A stretch of DNA of 64,000 nt from Saccharomycopsis fibuligera x Saccharomycopsis cf. fibuligera (GCA_001936135.1 CP012816.1:4267629-4331628), one strand, 5' to 3'; shown: positions 41,086-51,650, numbered from the stretch's first letter. The notes: generated by a model from the letters alone, not told the origin. A program made the numbers and translations.

Positions 41086-42924
41086 ATGGAAAACATCAAT
41101 GCTCAAACAGACTACCAGACGCGTACTGAGTTTGAGCAGATTTGCTTAGCCTGCCGGACAGGCGACATAGGCACTGTCAGCAAGCTTGTCTCCAGTGGCA
41201 GTAAAGTTAATCAAGTTGATGAATGGGACAATTCGCCATTGATATTAGCCTCGCTTTGCGGCCATAAAGATGTGGTTTTATACTTGCTAGATCATGGTGC
41301 AATTTGCGACCAAAGCACATATGAAGGCGAGCGATGCGTATATGGTGCTTTGAATGATGAGATTCGAAACATTTTGGTCAGCTATGATATGTCCAAGTCA
41401 ATGGAAGTTAGCAACCCGCTTATGCTGCACTTGGTGTATCTATACAACAGTGCAAACGATCTCCACTTGAATAATAAGCTTGTCAGCAGCGACGTGGTGG
41501 TACGGTTTGGGGGGCCAGCAGGTAATAGTACGCTGGATGGCTGGGCAGGTGGGAATTCTGAAGACGTTAGTGATCCGTACCAATATTTGAGACTTCATAA
41601 GTTTATATTGTCGGCCAGATCTGGGTTTTTCCGCAAACGGTTTGCTGGCGAGTGGCAAAAGCAACAGGTAATTGATGCGGCTTTAATTTATAGAGAGTCA
41701 GAGTGGTTGCAAAGGCAGTCTACATTGCGATATGGAGAATTACAAAAGGCTTTTACGTTCGTCATAGAAAATGTGTATTTGAAATTGGATGTCAGAGGCG
41801 GTTTTACCAAGCTTAACAAAAAAATTATTTTGGAAATTTTGAATCTCTTAGAAATTGATAAGGGCATTTCCGAATTAGTTACGCTAGATTTCGATGTTAA
41901 AATGGATAATAGAAAGAAGACCAAAAAGAGAAATGCACTAAGCAAAAAAATTGTGCAAAAAGGTATGCGTGATTTCCAAACATATTATACTTCAGAAATT
42001 GCAGAAAAAAGGTCTTATTTCGAAAAGCAAATAAACAACACAGTCGCAGAAAACGAACAGCTTGGTGAAAGTGAAGCTAAAGATTTGGCTATTTATGGCG
42101 CTTTGGGAAGTGGCCAATATATCACTGAGACGGATAAGCGAAATCTTATTATACAAAATTACTCATATTGGCCCGATATCATTGTGTCCTTCAAATCCTT
42201 TGATGAAAAAAAAATTATTTTTTATCCTTTCCACAAAGCTATGCTTTTGAGTTCCGAGTACTACCGTGTTTTGTTTGAGTCTGGCTTTGCTGAGAGTATC
42301 GGTGTTGAGAGCTTTGTTGATTTGGTTTTCAAAACAACCACATACGAAAGTTTAATTGCCAACCCGCAATTGATTCCTGTTATTGATGTGAGCGTCAATT
42401 GCTCTGAAGCTTTTGATTTTTTCGCCGAATACTTGTACTATGACCAACAATCAATGCCAGTAGAGGTTGCCATTGAAATGTTGAGCTTGGGAGATTATCT
42501 TCAATTTCCAAAGCTTAAATCTCTTGCTTCATTCACCATCATAAATTCTGAAAAACTTTGTCATCTGCCGGAACATGCATACTTGCTTGAAATCGAAGCT
42601 CTTTATAATATTTTAAAAGCTGCTTGGGAATTCAATGAGGAGCGGCTCAAACAGTATGTAGCGCGCATGTTTGCATTAAATTTAACAAAATATATTGATT
42701 CTCCCTTGTTTGGAGATTTGGTCGTTGAAAGTGCCGCAGAGATCAAGAATCGTGAAGAAACAGACACAATTGAACTTATTGATGAAATTAGGTATTACTT
42801 GCGTCAGAAATATATTAAGGATAAATATGACAGTGACAAAGAGCAAAGTGACGATTATACAAAGCTTGAGGCGGATGAACAGTTGATTGAAGATTTGCTT
42901 ACCAAATTGGACTTGGAAGGTTGA
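41086..42924 (+). CDS. Ankyrin-repeat and BTB-domain protein, YIL001W-like
   Basis: 612-residue protein with two or three ankyrin repeats at the N-terminus (FEQICLACRTGDIGTVSKLV, then DNSPLILASLCGHKDVVLYL) followed by a first BTB/POZ-like domain (YLRLHKFILSARSGFFRKRF). A charged linker comes next, then a second BTB (FHKAMLLSSEYYRVLFESGF, with VEVAIEMLSLGDYL). The same order occurs in the uncharacterised yeast protein YIL001W and in human ABTB1. BTB proteins of this kind often act as substrate adaptors of Cul3 ubiquitin ligases, but nothing here proves that. The tail is acidic. Codons are less biased than in the neighbours, which suggests low expression. A 21-base T-run starts 19 bases after the stop. 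Confidence 0.85.
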   Translation: MENINAQTDYQTRTEFEQICLACRTGDIGTVSKLVSSGSKVNQVDEWDNSPLILASLCGHKDVVLYLLDHGAICDQSTYEGERCVYGALNDEIRNILVSYDMSKSMEVSNPLMLHLVYLYNSANDLHLNNKLVSSDVVVRFGGPAGNSTLDGWAGGNSEDVSDPYQYLRLHKFILSARSGFFRKRFAGEWQKQQVIDAALIYRESEWLQRQSTLRYGELQKAFTFVIENVYLKLDVRGGFTKLNKKIILEILNLLEIDKGISELVTLDFDVKMDNRKKTKKRNALSKKIVQKGMRDFQTYYTSEIAEKRSYFEKQINNTVAENEQLGESEAKDLAIYGALGSGQYITETDKRNLIIQNYSYWPDIIVSFKSFDEKKIIFYPFHKAMLLSSEYYRVLFESGFAESIGVESFVDLVFKTTTYESLIANPQLIPVIDVSVNCSEAFDFFAEYLYYDQQSMPVEVAIEMLSLGDYLQFPKLKSLASFTIINSEKLCHLPEHAYLLEIEALYNILKAAWEFNEERLKQYVARMFALNLTKYIDSPLFGDLVVESAAEIKNREETDTIELIDEIRYYLRQKYIKDKYDSDKEQSDDYTKLEADEQLIEDLLTKLDLEG

Positions 42925-43070
42925 TTTGTGCATGGCTATAGATTTTTTTTTTTTTTTTTTTTTGCTTTGTTAATGGTTGCTTCCATCACTCGCCGATATT
43001 GAATATTCATCTATTTTTGTAATATAGTGACAGCATGCTATACATAATCCTCATCCGGTTTAACGCCTAT

Positions 43071-43072
<2 letters not shown>

Positions 43073-43108
<36 letters not shown>
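43073..43108. repeat. T-run of 36 bases
   Basis: Uninterrupted T homopolymer 40 bases to the left of dispersed repeat copy 4, about 150 bases after the ankyrin/BTB gene. Confidence 0.9.
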
Positions 43109-43109
<1 letters not shown>

Positions 43110-43149
43110 ACTTTTGCCAAACGTGTAGTAAAACGTAGTAAAGATACAC

Positions 43150-43261
43150 TGTAGTATGGTTAATGAGTAGATCAAGCGATAATGAATTAACCAAGTACAA
43201 CTAACTAGAGAAATAACGCTCACTTCTGGTTAAGTAGTCGATTCCAGAGAGTGTCGTAGTA
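43150..43261 (+). repeat. Dispersed ~110-bp repeat, copy 4
   Basis: One of the best preserved copies: TGTAGTATGGTTAATGAGTA, GATCAAGCGATAATGAATTA, CAAGTACAACTAAC, CGCTCACTTCTGGTTAAG and GTGTCGTAGTA are all recognisable. The right half contains TCGATTCC, which is similar to a Pol III B-box. Confidence 0.65.
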
Positions 43262-43950
43262 AATCAATAAACAATAAAAGGGTGATTACAACCTTGATTT
43301 CTTGACAGGTGACATAACAGAGAGAGAAAACGGTGATTAATTCCTGTGCTTATGTTGTGTACAAATACCAATGTACTTTTAACAAATTCGATGTGTCAGC
43401 CGTAAGTATCATGAGGCCATTACAGTTATTATAACGGTAATTAGCATTTTCGATGAGTTGTCAAGGCAGATGGTTAGCAGAACTAATGTAAAGGTATTGA
43501 TTAAGATTAAGTAATAAAGTAGATACTCATCGAATTCTTGCAAATCATGGGAAGCTCGATGTCGCAACGTAGTTATTTTGAAAAACAATACCTATAATAG
43601 CTTTTTTACAGATGCAATTACCGCTTTAAGAGCCCGAATGTTTTTTTTTTTTTTTTTAAGAAAAAAAAATGCAAAACTCTTAATTCTACAACATAATGAG
43701 ATACTTTTTAGATACTCCTATAATACTTTATCAGCCGCCAAAGTTGGTGCTCGTATAATTTATGATGTAGTATGATGTGAAAGTATGCGTTAAAATGCAT
43801 GTATCACATACAACCTCTTCCTTCGTGTTTCTGCAGTCGAAAAAGTAAACCAAGAGACAGAATCTATAACAGATAGCATCGCAGAACTGATTATCTTCCA
43901 GATACAAACGGTCTGCAGGATACAGTCCATTTCCTAAATAAAAGATAAAA

Positions 43951-44673
43951 ATGTTGATAGTTGGACTTACTGGCTCTATAGCCACTGGGAAATCTACTGT
44001 TTCCAAGAAATTGTCGTCAGATTACCAAATACCTATAGTTGATGCAGACCTCATTGCTAAGCAGATAGTTGAACCTGGAAAACCAGCATTCAACGAAATT
44101 GTGACATATTTTTCACAATATACGGACAATATTCTTTTGGAGAACGGTGAATTAAATAGAGCTGAGATTGGTAGATTGGTGTTCGGAGAGGCCAATAGAG
44201 CCAATTTGACAAAATTGAACCATATTACGCATCCCAGAGTCGGGTATGAAACCATTAAACAAGTGCTATCATATTACATTAAAGGTTACAAAATGGTTAT
44301 CTTAGATGTGCCATTATTATTTGAAGCGAAATACCATTACTTTTGTGGGCTGATTATAAACGTCACTTGTGATAAAAAAACCCAGCTTGAAAGATTACTC
44401 CTTAGGAACTCTCAACTTACTAAAGATGAAGCGTCCAAAAGAATTGACAGCCAGTTGCTGATGGAAAAAAAATCACGATATTCAGATTATGTGGTGACAA
44501 ATGATGGATCTTTACAAGATTTGTATGCACAGCTTGATGCTGTTGTTGCAGAGCTTATGCCAAGTGCACTCTGGAGTTGGTTTCAGTGGTTGCCATTCGT
44601 AGGATTACCTCTTGCTTTTATCCGTTACGCGCAGAACTTGTTCAAGTTTAGAAAGTTTGCGAAGGATGATTGA
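43951..44673 (+). CDS. CAB5: Dephospho-CoA kinase
   Basis: 240-residue enzyme for the last step of coenzyme A synthesis (ATP-dependent phosphorylation of the 3'-hydroxyl of dephospho-CoA). The P-loop is GSIATGKST at 8-16. VDADLIAKQIVEPGKPA, LNHITHPRV and VILDVPLLFEA are the standard blocks of the CoaE family. The C-terminus has a hydrophobic stretch (LWSWFQWLPFVGLPLAFIRY), as in the yeast protein, which attaches to membranes. CTG codon 170, in RIDSQL-L-MEKKS, falls at the column that is Pro or Ser in most relatives, which bears on the genetic code of this yeast. Length equals yeast Cab5 (241). Confidence 0.95.
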   Translation: MLIVGLTGSIATGKSTVSKKLSSDYQIPIVDADLIAKQIVEPGKPAFNEIVTYFSQYTDNILLENGELNRAEIGRLVFGEANRANLTKLNHITHPRVGYETIKQVLSYYIKGYKMVILDVPLLFEAKYHYFCGLIINVTCDKKTQLERLLLRNSQLTKDEASKRIDSQLLMEKKSRYSDYVVTNDGSLQDLYAQLDAVVAELMPSALWSWFQWLPFVGLPLAFIRYAQNLFKFRKFAKDD

Positions 44674-45122
44674 TCTCGTTGAAACTTTCATAATTTGATA
44701 GCAATAATAATATGCTCGATAAATTCAGCTATTCTAGCTGTTTCTTCAATATTGGCTTGTATGTATACTACCTTTAGTCTCTGCAGCTAACTCTTCGTCG
44801 TCGTTGCTATCACCAGCCTTTGGTATATCATTCTGCGATAACGCTGCTTAGCTAAGCCAGGGGACCCCCGTAGACTATTTTTCCGAGAATTATTTAGTCT
44901 ATATGGCGGAACAATACGCATGCAAGCTGTGGCGGCAATATATAAATTCCACCATTCGCCCTTCTTCTAGGGCGTCTCTGTATCTCTTGACATTTGTTTT
45001 GCAGTTAAGACTTACTGGTTTTACTCTAACAAGTTTATTTAATCATCTGATAGTTCACTTCAAGTGTGACCCAATTCACTCACCAATATATACATCAAGC
45101 AATTAATTGAAACCAATACATA
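44674..45122. other. Spacer between CAB5 and the 2-hydroxyacid dehydrogenase
   Basis: About 450 bases. A TATA box for the right-hand gene lies at 44939-44946. No other feature. Confidence 0.5.
44939..44946 (+). promoter_or_regulatory. TATA box of the 2-hydroxyacid dehydrogenase
   Basis: TATATAAA 184 bases before the start codon. Confidence 0.4.
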
Positions 45123-46145
45123 ATGACTAACTCTAAAAACCCAGTCGTTTTACTCGACAAAGATCAATTCCCATTCACTGCCGAAAAATGGGATGAATTT
45201 GCTCAAAAACATCCAAACGTCAAACTCATCATCAATAACGCAAAAAATTTCAGCGAATTTTTGGAAAAGGTCGATAATGATCCGCAATTTAAAGAAATTG
45301 AAATCATTGCTGCAGTAAAACACGATTACAAATTGGATAGTGAAATTTTCGATAAATTGCCTAAATTGAAAGCAGTTTGTTTTTGCTCTGCTGGCTACAA
45401 CCAAATTGATTTTAAAGAAGCTACTAAGCGTAAAATTCAAATTTCCAGAGTGTATGACTTGGATACCTCCACCGCTGACACCAATTTGTTCTTACTTCTT
45501 GGAGCAATGAGATTCTACCAAGTGGGGATTAAAGACTTATTCATTCACAAAAAATTTAGAAACCCAACTCAAGTGGGGGTTGCTCCAAATGACAAAGTGT
45601 TGGGTATTGTCGGCTTGGGTGCTATTGGTAGACAAGTGGCTGCTAGAGCTAAGCCATTAGGTTTTGGCAAGATAATTTACTACAACAGATCACAGTTGTC
45701 CAAGGAAATTGAAGAGGAATTGGGAGTCGAGTACGTTTCTAATGTTGATGACTTGGTTGAACAATCTGACGTAATAGATTTGAACTGTGCTTTGACTAAT
45801 GAAACTTACCATTTAATCAATGAAGAGAGAATTCAAAAGATGAAAGACGGGGTTATCATTGTTAATACTGCTAGAGGTGATGTTATTGATGAAACTGCAT
45901 TGATTAAATACTTGAAAAACGGAAAAATTTTATCTGCTGGGTTGGACGTTTTCCATAATGAACCAAATGTCAATTACGAGTTGATTGAGTTGGATAATGT
46001 TATTGCTTTGCCACACTTGGGAAGCTACTCCAAGGCAACTAGAGCTAATGCTCAATTGACAGTTTTGAAAAATGTTGAAAGTTATCTTTCTACTGGAAAG
46101 TTAGTAAGCTACATAGGAGAACAAAAGGATGTCAGCTTTGATTAG
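45123..46145 (+). CDS. D-2-hydroxyacid dehydrogenase, glyoxylate-reductase-like
   Basis: 340-residue NAD(P)-dependent D-isomer-specific 2-hydroxyacid dehydrogenase, closest in style to yeast Gor1 (glyoxylate reductase) and YGL185C. It should reduce glyoxylate or another 2-oxoacid. The Rossmann motif is GLGAIG at 164-169. The catalytic triad is R251 in NTARGDVID, E280 in FHNEPNV and H298 in LPHLGSYS. DLDTSTADTNLFLLLGAMR matches the Gor1 substrate-side block. The exact substrate cannot be read from the sequence. Strong codon bias (TTG, GGT, AAG) and a TATA box suggest a regulated, well-expressed gene. Confidence 0.85.
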   Translation: MTNSKNPVVLLDKDQFPFTAEKWDEFAQKHPNVKLIINNAKNFSEFLEKVDNDPQFKEIEIIAAVKHDYKLDSEIFDKLPKLKAVCFCSAGYNQIDFKEATKRKIQISRVYDLDTSTADTNLFLLLGAMRFYQVGIKDLFIHKKFRNPTQVGVAPNDKVLGIVGLGAIGRQVAARAKPLGFGKIIYYNRSQLSKEIEEELGVEYVSNVDDLVEQSDVIDLNCALTNETYHLINEERIQKMKDGVIIVNTARGDVIDETALIKYLKNGKILSAGLDVFHNEPNVNYELIELDNVIALPHLGSYSKATRANAQLTVLKNVESYLSTGKLVSYIGEQKDVSFD

Positions 46146-46714
46146 AGAACTCTCTATCACTTTTAATATAACACAAATATGTATACTTTATTTTGTTGTT
46201 TACCTCCAATAAATTCAATTGTTGTGATGTCTTCGTATTTGGTGATTTCTTTTACCGCGCCGCATATATTAGTGCACGATCCGTTATGCTCACACGATTG
46301 TTCCCTTACTTACAGTTAGTAGATTCTTTGAATCATGCCTTCATCAAAATATTTATCTGTATATAAGCAGATAAGATTTACTCTTCTGATATCATTAACT
46401 TTTTCAACATTGCTAATGTTGTGGTTGACCACTACCGATTCGAAAGAACTAGAAGACGCTGATTAGTACAGCCATACGCATAGTCCATGCTAATGGGTCA
46501 CTGAAATCGACACTTTTTTCTAGTTGGAATCACTATAAAATAATAAATACGCCTGTGCTTTTTTGTCACTTCTTTCCTGTATCTTGGCATCTCAAATTCA
46601 TCAAAACACTTTGCCACGTAATTGAAGGCCCCTAATGCAGAGTAGTGCAATTTTCAAAAGAGAAACAAAAACCATCGAATTGCCAGAAGTCAAAGCACCA
46701 CCAACAGTTGCAAT
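46146..46714. other. Spacer before SPE3
   Basis: About 570 bases with a TATA box at 46534-46541. The word CGATTCGAAAG at 46438-46448 resembles an inverted B-box, but no tRNA can be folded around it. Confidence 0.5.
46534..46541 (+). promoter_or_regulatory. TATA box of SPE3
   Basis: TATAAAAT 181 bases before the start codon. Confidence 0.35.
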
Positions 46715-47623
46715 ATGAGTCAAGAACACAACACCCCACATCCACTTACCCACGCATCAATTAAAGATGGATGGTTTTCTGAACTATCCGATGAATCATT
46801 TCCTGGTCAGGCTTTTAGATTAAAAGTTGAAGAAATCCTACTTGCAGAAAAATCAGATTATCAGGACATTTTGGTTTTCAAATCAGCCACATATGGTAAT
46901 GTCTTGGTGCTTGATGGTATTATTCAATGCACTGAGAGAGATGAGTTCTCATACCAAGAGCACATTGCCCATGTGCCAATGTTTGCCCACCCAAATCCTA
47001 AACGAGTTTTGATTATTGGTGGTGGTGATGGTGGTGTCCTTAGAGAAGTTTTAAAACATGAATCTCAACTAGAAGAAGTCACTTTAGTTGAGATTGATGA
47101 ATATGTTATCAATTTAAGCAAAAAGTTCTTCCCAGAAATGTCTGTTGGGTTTGAGCATCCAAAAGTAAAAGTTGTTTTGAATGATGGTTTTGAATTCTTA
47201 AAACAAAATAAAAAACAATTTGATGTGATTATCACTGATTCGTCTGATCCTGAAGGTCCTGCACAAAATTTCTTTGAACTGAAATATTTCAACTTGTTGA
47301 ATGATTCTTTAACTGAAAATAATGGTATCATTATCTCTCAGTCTTCAGAAAATATTTGGCTCAATGTGCCAAAGATCAAACATTTGCTTTCAATTTACAA
47401 GGAGACTTTCCCTGTGGTCCAATATTGTTACACTTGTACTCCATCATACACTTCTGGTCAATTAGGTCTTGTGGTTTGTTCAAACAACAAGGACTTCAAA
47501 GTCTCCAAACCGGCCAGAACATTGAGAAAAGAGGAAGAACAACTGCTTTTCAAGTATTATAACAGCAGATTGCATGAGGCTAGTTTCGTTTTACCAAATT
47601 CAGCAAAGAATTACTTGAAATGA
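46715..47623 (+). CDS. SPE3: Spermidine synthase
   Basis: 302-residue aminopropyltransferase that makes spermidine from putrescine and decarboxylated S-adenosylmethionine. Spermidine is needed for hypusination of eIF5A. The signature blocks are complete: GWFSELSDESFPGQAFRLKV, LVLDGIIQCTERDEFSYQE, GGGDGG at 102-107 (binding of the cofactor) and the catalytic Asp175 with Asp178 in TDSSDPEGPA. The Pro/Tyr-rich FPVVQYCYTCTPSYTSGQLG is present. CTG codon 189 in FFE-L-KYF lies at a polar position in the relatives I recall. Length is close to yeast Spe3 (293). Confidence 0.96.
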   Translation: MSQEHNTPHPLTHASIKDGWFSELSDESFPGQAFRLKVEEILLAEKSDYQDILVFKSATYGNVLVLDGIIQCTERDEFSYQEHIAHVPMFAHPNPKRVLIIGGGDGGVLREVLKHESQLEEVTLVEIDEYVINLSKKFFPEMSVGFEHPKVKVVLNDGFEFLKQNKKQFDVIITDSSDPEGPAQNFFELKYFNLLNDSLTENNGIIISQSSENIWLNVPKIKHLLSIYKETFPVVQYCYTCTPSYTSGQLGLVVCSNNKDFKVSKPARTLRKEEEQLLFKYYNSRLHEASFVLPNSAKNYLK

Positions 47624-47953
47624 TCGACAGATGCTGAAAGTAGACTAAATTGTAAACGTATATTGCTATCATTCTTTTATATACATTTTCATTAGCTTAG
47701 AAAAGCTATAAGAATACATTATAGAGCATGCTTTCTTGCAGCTAATTAGTACATAAAAATAATAATGCTAATACAAATGGAAATGGTATTAATAAAAGTA
47801 ATTTGAGAATAAAAAAAAAAAAAATTATTTGGAAAAGATTAAAGAGTGCAGCTGATATGAAAAATGAACGTAAACAGTTAAACAAAAAAATGCCGATGCA
47901 AAAAGCTTGTAAAATTAAGAAAAAAAATAAAATACTAAAATAAAACAGGAGGC
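47624..47953. other. Convergent spacer, SPE3 / GIT1-family permease
   Basis: About 330 A-rich bases between two genes that end towards each other. Only an A-run at about 47811-47823. Nothing else seen. Confidence 0.5.
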
Positions 47954-49552
47954 TTATGTAGCAAAGCTTTTTTTGCTGGTTTCAGCATTGTCTGAATGCT
48001 TATCAAGGTTTTCAACAGTCTCAACATTGATTTTTTCATCAATGCTGGAACTGTCTGTACCCAATTGCGACAAATCAAAACCAGTGCTTTGTAAATAATC
48101 TAAAAATGCTTTGTCTTCAGCTAACATAGCTTCTGGACTAACATCTGGCAACAAAAACAATCCCATAAATGCTGCAAAAAGGGCCAAAGATGAACCAATA
48201 TAGTATGGTGCTTGAAGACCATGCTCCTTCATAACTTTTGGAAAAACATACGTGCCCACAAAAGCGCCAACTTTACCAATAGCTGCAGAGATAGCATAGT
48301 AACTTCCTCTGATAGAAGTAGCACCGGTCTTTGAAGCCAAGCAACCCATATTATCGCCAGCACCAAATTCACCAAAAGTCATAAATAAACCATACAACAC
48401 AGTAAAACCAGCAATGTGGTTTTTCAAAGTATGAAATGAACCAGCAATAGCAAAACCAAAGATAGATTGAACAACTAAGCCAATAATTAATGTAATTCTT
48501 GGCCCAAGGTAATCAGCAGAAATAGCACCTAAAAATGCACCAGGAATATAAAATAAATTGAACACCACATTCCAGCCAAATGTCTTGTACAAGTTGTTAT
48601 CTGGGATGATAGTGTTTAAAATATTAGATGAGTATATACCGAATGCATAAGCGCTAAAATCATAAATGAACCAGATAATGGAAACAATAGCCAATCTAAA
48701 CCAGTAAAATTTGATAATCTTGAAATATGGAATGGAAACCTTCTTGAATCTGGTTTTTTGATAATTTTCATTTTCCTTAAAGTTCAATCTTGAAACGAAC
48801 AAAAACAAAGGCCAAATTGAACCCATACCCAAAGTAATTCTCCAAACTGGAGTCAAATGCTTTTCCCCGCAAATCCACAATAAAACCAATGGAACAAAAG
48901 CACTAATAACAAATCCAAAATCAATAGCGAAATTAGTGAACCAAATGAAATATCTGTTTCTCTTTTTAGCAGGAAGCAAAGCAGAAGCTTCTGCACAAGC
49001 TACAGAACCAGTTGGATATTCAGAACCAATACCAATACCCAAAAAGAATCTATAAGCAGTTAATGCAGCCAAAGTACCATTGATGCTGCCTTTGTAACCC
49101 CAGGCACCAGCACACAAGATAGCGAATACAATCAAGATAGAGTTAGAAATCAACATCCCGGTCTTTCTGGAGAACTTGTCTGCAATGTATCCGAAGGATA
49201 ACATACCGATAATGGTACCCACGAATGCAATAGAAGGGACATTGGAAATAGCATTGGAGTTTTTGTACTCTTTGGGATATAAAATTGCCAAACATGTGGA
49301 GGCAGTAGAAATGGAATTATTCACATAACCGTCAGAAAACAATCCGGAACCAGCAGTAATAATTGTCCAAATTTGGTCTTTTTTACTGGCAGTATTCTCA
49401 GCGGTCGTAAGTTCAATAGGACCATCATCAGTATCTGCATTATTTATTTCATTTTCGCTTTTGTTAATAATGTACTCTCTCTTGGCTTTTTTAATCCAGC
49501 CTACGCTGAATTCAGAAAACGATTTAGGTATATCACGATTCCAAACGGCCAT
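47954..49552 (-). CDS. Glycerophosphodiester permease of the Git1 family (MFS)
   Basis: 532-residue major facilitator with 12 predicted helices, of the phosphate:H+ symporter branch that includes yeast Git1 and the Candida Git1-Git4 proteins. These take up glycerophosphoinositol or glycerophosphocholine as phosphate sources. The first helix pair is preceded by an 85-residue cytosolic N-terminus. GIIGMLSFGYIADKFSRKTG-like (IIGMLSFGYIADKFSRK) is the MFS motif after helix 2, and FFLGIGIGSEYPTGSVACAE is the Git1 block in helix 4. A long charged loop divides the two halves, and the tail is Ser/Asp-rich. A CACGTT word lies upstream. The substrate within the family cannot be decided. Confidence 0.88.
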   Translation of the reverse strand: MAVWNRDIPKSFSEFSVGWIKKAKREYIINKSENEINNADTDDGPIELTTAENTASKKDQIWTIITAGSGLFSDGYVNNSISTASTCLAILYPKEYKNSNAISNVPSIAFVGTIIGMLSFGYIADKFSRKTGMLISNSILIVFAILCAGAWGYKGSINGTLAALTAYRFFLGIGIGSEYPTGSVACAEASALLPAKKRNRYFIWFTNFAIDFGFVISAFVPLVLLWICGEKHLTPVWRITLGMGSIWPLFLFVSRLNFKENENYQKTRFKKVSIPYFKIIKFYWFRLAIVSIIWFIYDFSAYAFGIYSSNILNTIIPDNNLYKTFGWNVVFNLFYIPGAFLGAISADYLGPRITLIIGLVVQSIFGFAIAGSFHTLKNHIAGFTVLYGLFMTFGEFGAGDNMGCLASKTGATSIRGSYYAISAAIGKVGAFVGTYVFPKVMKEHGLQAPYYIGSSLALFAAFMGLFLLPDVSPEAMLAEDKAFLDYLQSTGFDLSQLGTDSSSIDEKINVETVENLDKHSDNAETSKKSFAT

Positions 49553-49932
49553 AATAATGATATGTCAAATAAAACAGCTGCCTATAAGCTTATATGTATG
49601 ACAAAAGCGATTGCTCTTGAAAACGACAAGTAGAATTTGACAAAAGAAAAAGAAGGGAAAGATGAATTGAAGCTATTGCTCTAAAAAACGATAAGTAGAA
49701 TTTGGCAAAAAAAAAAAAGAGAAAGATGAGTTGAAGCGATTTGGAAAGCCACGACAGAACAGAGAGCAGAAAAAAAGTAAAAGCAATTGAAAGGAAATTA
49801 GTACTGATAATTTTACAGGAATTGGTATCATATTATAAGTAGAAAAAAAACTTGAAAAAAAAAACGGCAGTTTGCCCAGTATACTTATAAATCTCCGATT
49901 GGGTGGTTCACTATGCGCACGATAAGAGCAGA

Positions 49933-49938
49933 AACGTG
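49933..49938 (-). promoter_or_regulatory. Possible Pho4-type site upstream of the permease
   Basis: CACGTT on the minus strand, 381 bases before the start codon of the permease. CACGTK is the Pho4 core, and GIT1 of S. cerevisiae is phosphate-regulated. A six-base word at this distance can occur by chance. Confidence 0.2.
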
Positions 49939-51206
49939 CGTGCAGCGTCAGCTCTCTCGAGAATTAGACGGGTAATAGCTGCTAGCCAATGCAGGCAGCC
50001 AAAAATAGTGAAGGTTCCTTTGTTAGTGCATGCTATCAAAATATTAGGAACCGTTGACAGAATTTGAAAATTCTGGTGAGTGATGAGGACACCAGTACCA
50101 TGTATGAAGTTGAAGTTGACGAGGCTTTACCATAACTCAGGAGCCGAGTAAGGATAGATAAGTGCTGCAGCATGTAACAAAAGAGTTAACTGACACGGCT
50201 GTCTCCAAGCAGTTTGGTATTTGGGTAACCAACATTTTGGAAAGCCGCACTAGCTACCCGAGACTCTTTCACATGCGGTTTTGTTGTGCACCCACGTTGT
50301 ACCTTTAATGGAAAATCCGGGTAATACGTTTCTTAATGTAGTATACGCTGTATGCAGTCAAGATCAACTAGAAGTTTCGGTACAGCGTAAAATTTGCATG
50401 CATATGCATGCAGGTGTCTAGTTGGTTTTGTAGCCAGCGCCGTGGCGAGTGGAAAATTGCAGGTTGAGCTGCCCTACAAAATACTATGAAAATTTTCCAA
50501 ATAACTGGCCATGTGTAAATTACGATACTAAATAATACATCAGAGAGCCTTAGTATTCAACAAAGCCGTATACTATCAGAATGAATAATTTCTGCTGTCT
50601 TTTTTTATTGTTTACGCTTCTGTCGCTTATTTGTTGACTTTGAGTGTTCTTGGCGCGTTGCGGCATTTGCTGAAATCACATAGGCATTCATACGCAATGC
50701 CTTGAACAGCAGTTATAGTGACAGCTTAAGTTTGGTTTCTATCTCCGACAGTATTTTTAGCAATGTATAAAGCCTAACCGTTACACTTATTTTAAAAAAC
50801 CATGAATGAATTGAATTATTCGGATATTCGCCAAATACTAGGAACTTTATCCTCGTATAACTATGTTTTTCTATTTCGGCTGCAGCAGTACCGAATCTGT
50901 AGTCTTGGAGATCATACTCAAAAGTATTGAGATAGGCTGTGGTGTGTTTTAGCAGTGTTGCTAAGATTCTAGGATAGTTCAAGACAAACGATCAAATCGG
51001 AGAAAAATACATCTTGGGCTAAAAGTCCTTTTTTTTCTTTTCTTTCAATATGTGCAGGGTCCTGTAACAAAAACACACAAATTGATCACTTTAATTTTTC
51101 TCCATGTCATCCCTTAAAGGATTTTCATTAGATCTTGGCCTATTGTGCTTTATTTTAAAAGATCACCGCTGTAGTTTCCTCTTTTAGGAAGTATTGTTTA
51201 GTTTTT

Positions 51207-51304
51207 CACTACGACACTATTTAACCAGAAGTGATCGCTGTTTCTGTATATACTTGTACTTAGTTAATGCATTATTGCTTGATCCACCCATCAACCACAC
51301 TACA
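51207..51304 (-). repeat. Dispersed ~110-bp repeat, copy 5 (inverted)
   Basis: On the minus strand it reads TGTAGTGTGGTTGATGGGTG, GATCAAGCAATAATGCATTA, CTAAGTACAAG, AACAGCGATCACTTCTGGTT and TGTCGTAGTG. It is well preserved but lacks the GATTCCAAGGAG part before the end. It lies 350 bases beyond the stop of the glucoamylase gene. Confidence 0.62.
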
Positions 51305-51650
51305 AGTCCCCCAAAGATAATTGGTTGCTGATACAAGAATCCAAAATCTTAGTTCCATTCCCAACTACCAGAACACAAATTAATAGCATTGACTTAATAT
51401 GGTGAAGTGTAATCACCAAAAGCTATCTGTTACTCATGTTTTCCTTGAAAAGATAGATGATAGTTTATTGATACTTGCTGACGTATATATTTCATAAGTA
51501 CTGGCAAAAAGAAGAAAGAAATAGAGCCATAGCTAGGTAGGCTTGTTGAAGAATGGAAAATAATTGGAAAAAGTTGCATCATGACATAAGAGTTGTCAGA
51601 TTATAATTGCATGCCCTTCAAAAAGGAAAAGCGCTTACTGCTCAAAGCAC

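Larger units (their letters stand above)
42925..43950. other. Spacer with repeat copy 4, before CAB5
   Basis: About 1 kb. It holds two T-runs (42943-42963 and 43073-43108), copy 4 of the dispersed repeat and the CAB5 promoter. No gene seen. Confidence 0.55.
49553..51650. other. Gene-poor region between permease and glucoamylase
   Basis: About 2.1 kb. The left part is the promoter of the permease. The right part has copy 5 of the dispersed repeat in inverted orientation. An open frame at 50713-50982 on the minus strand (89 codons) has no resemblance to known proteins. No tRNA seen. Confidence 0.55.

Noticed and set aside
46438-46448. Inverted tRNA B-box-like word CGATTCGAAAG
   Set aside because: No matching A-box at the right distance and no cloverleaf.
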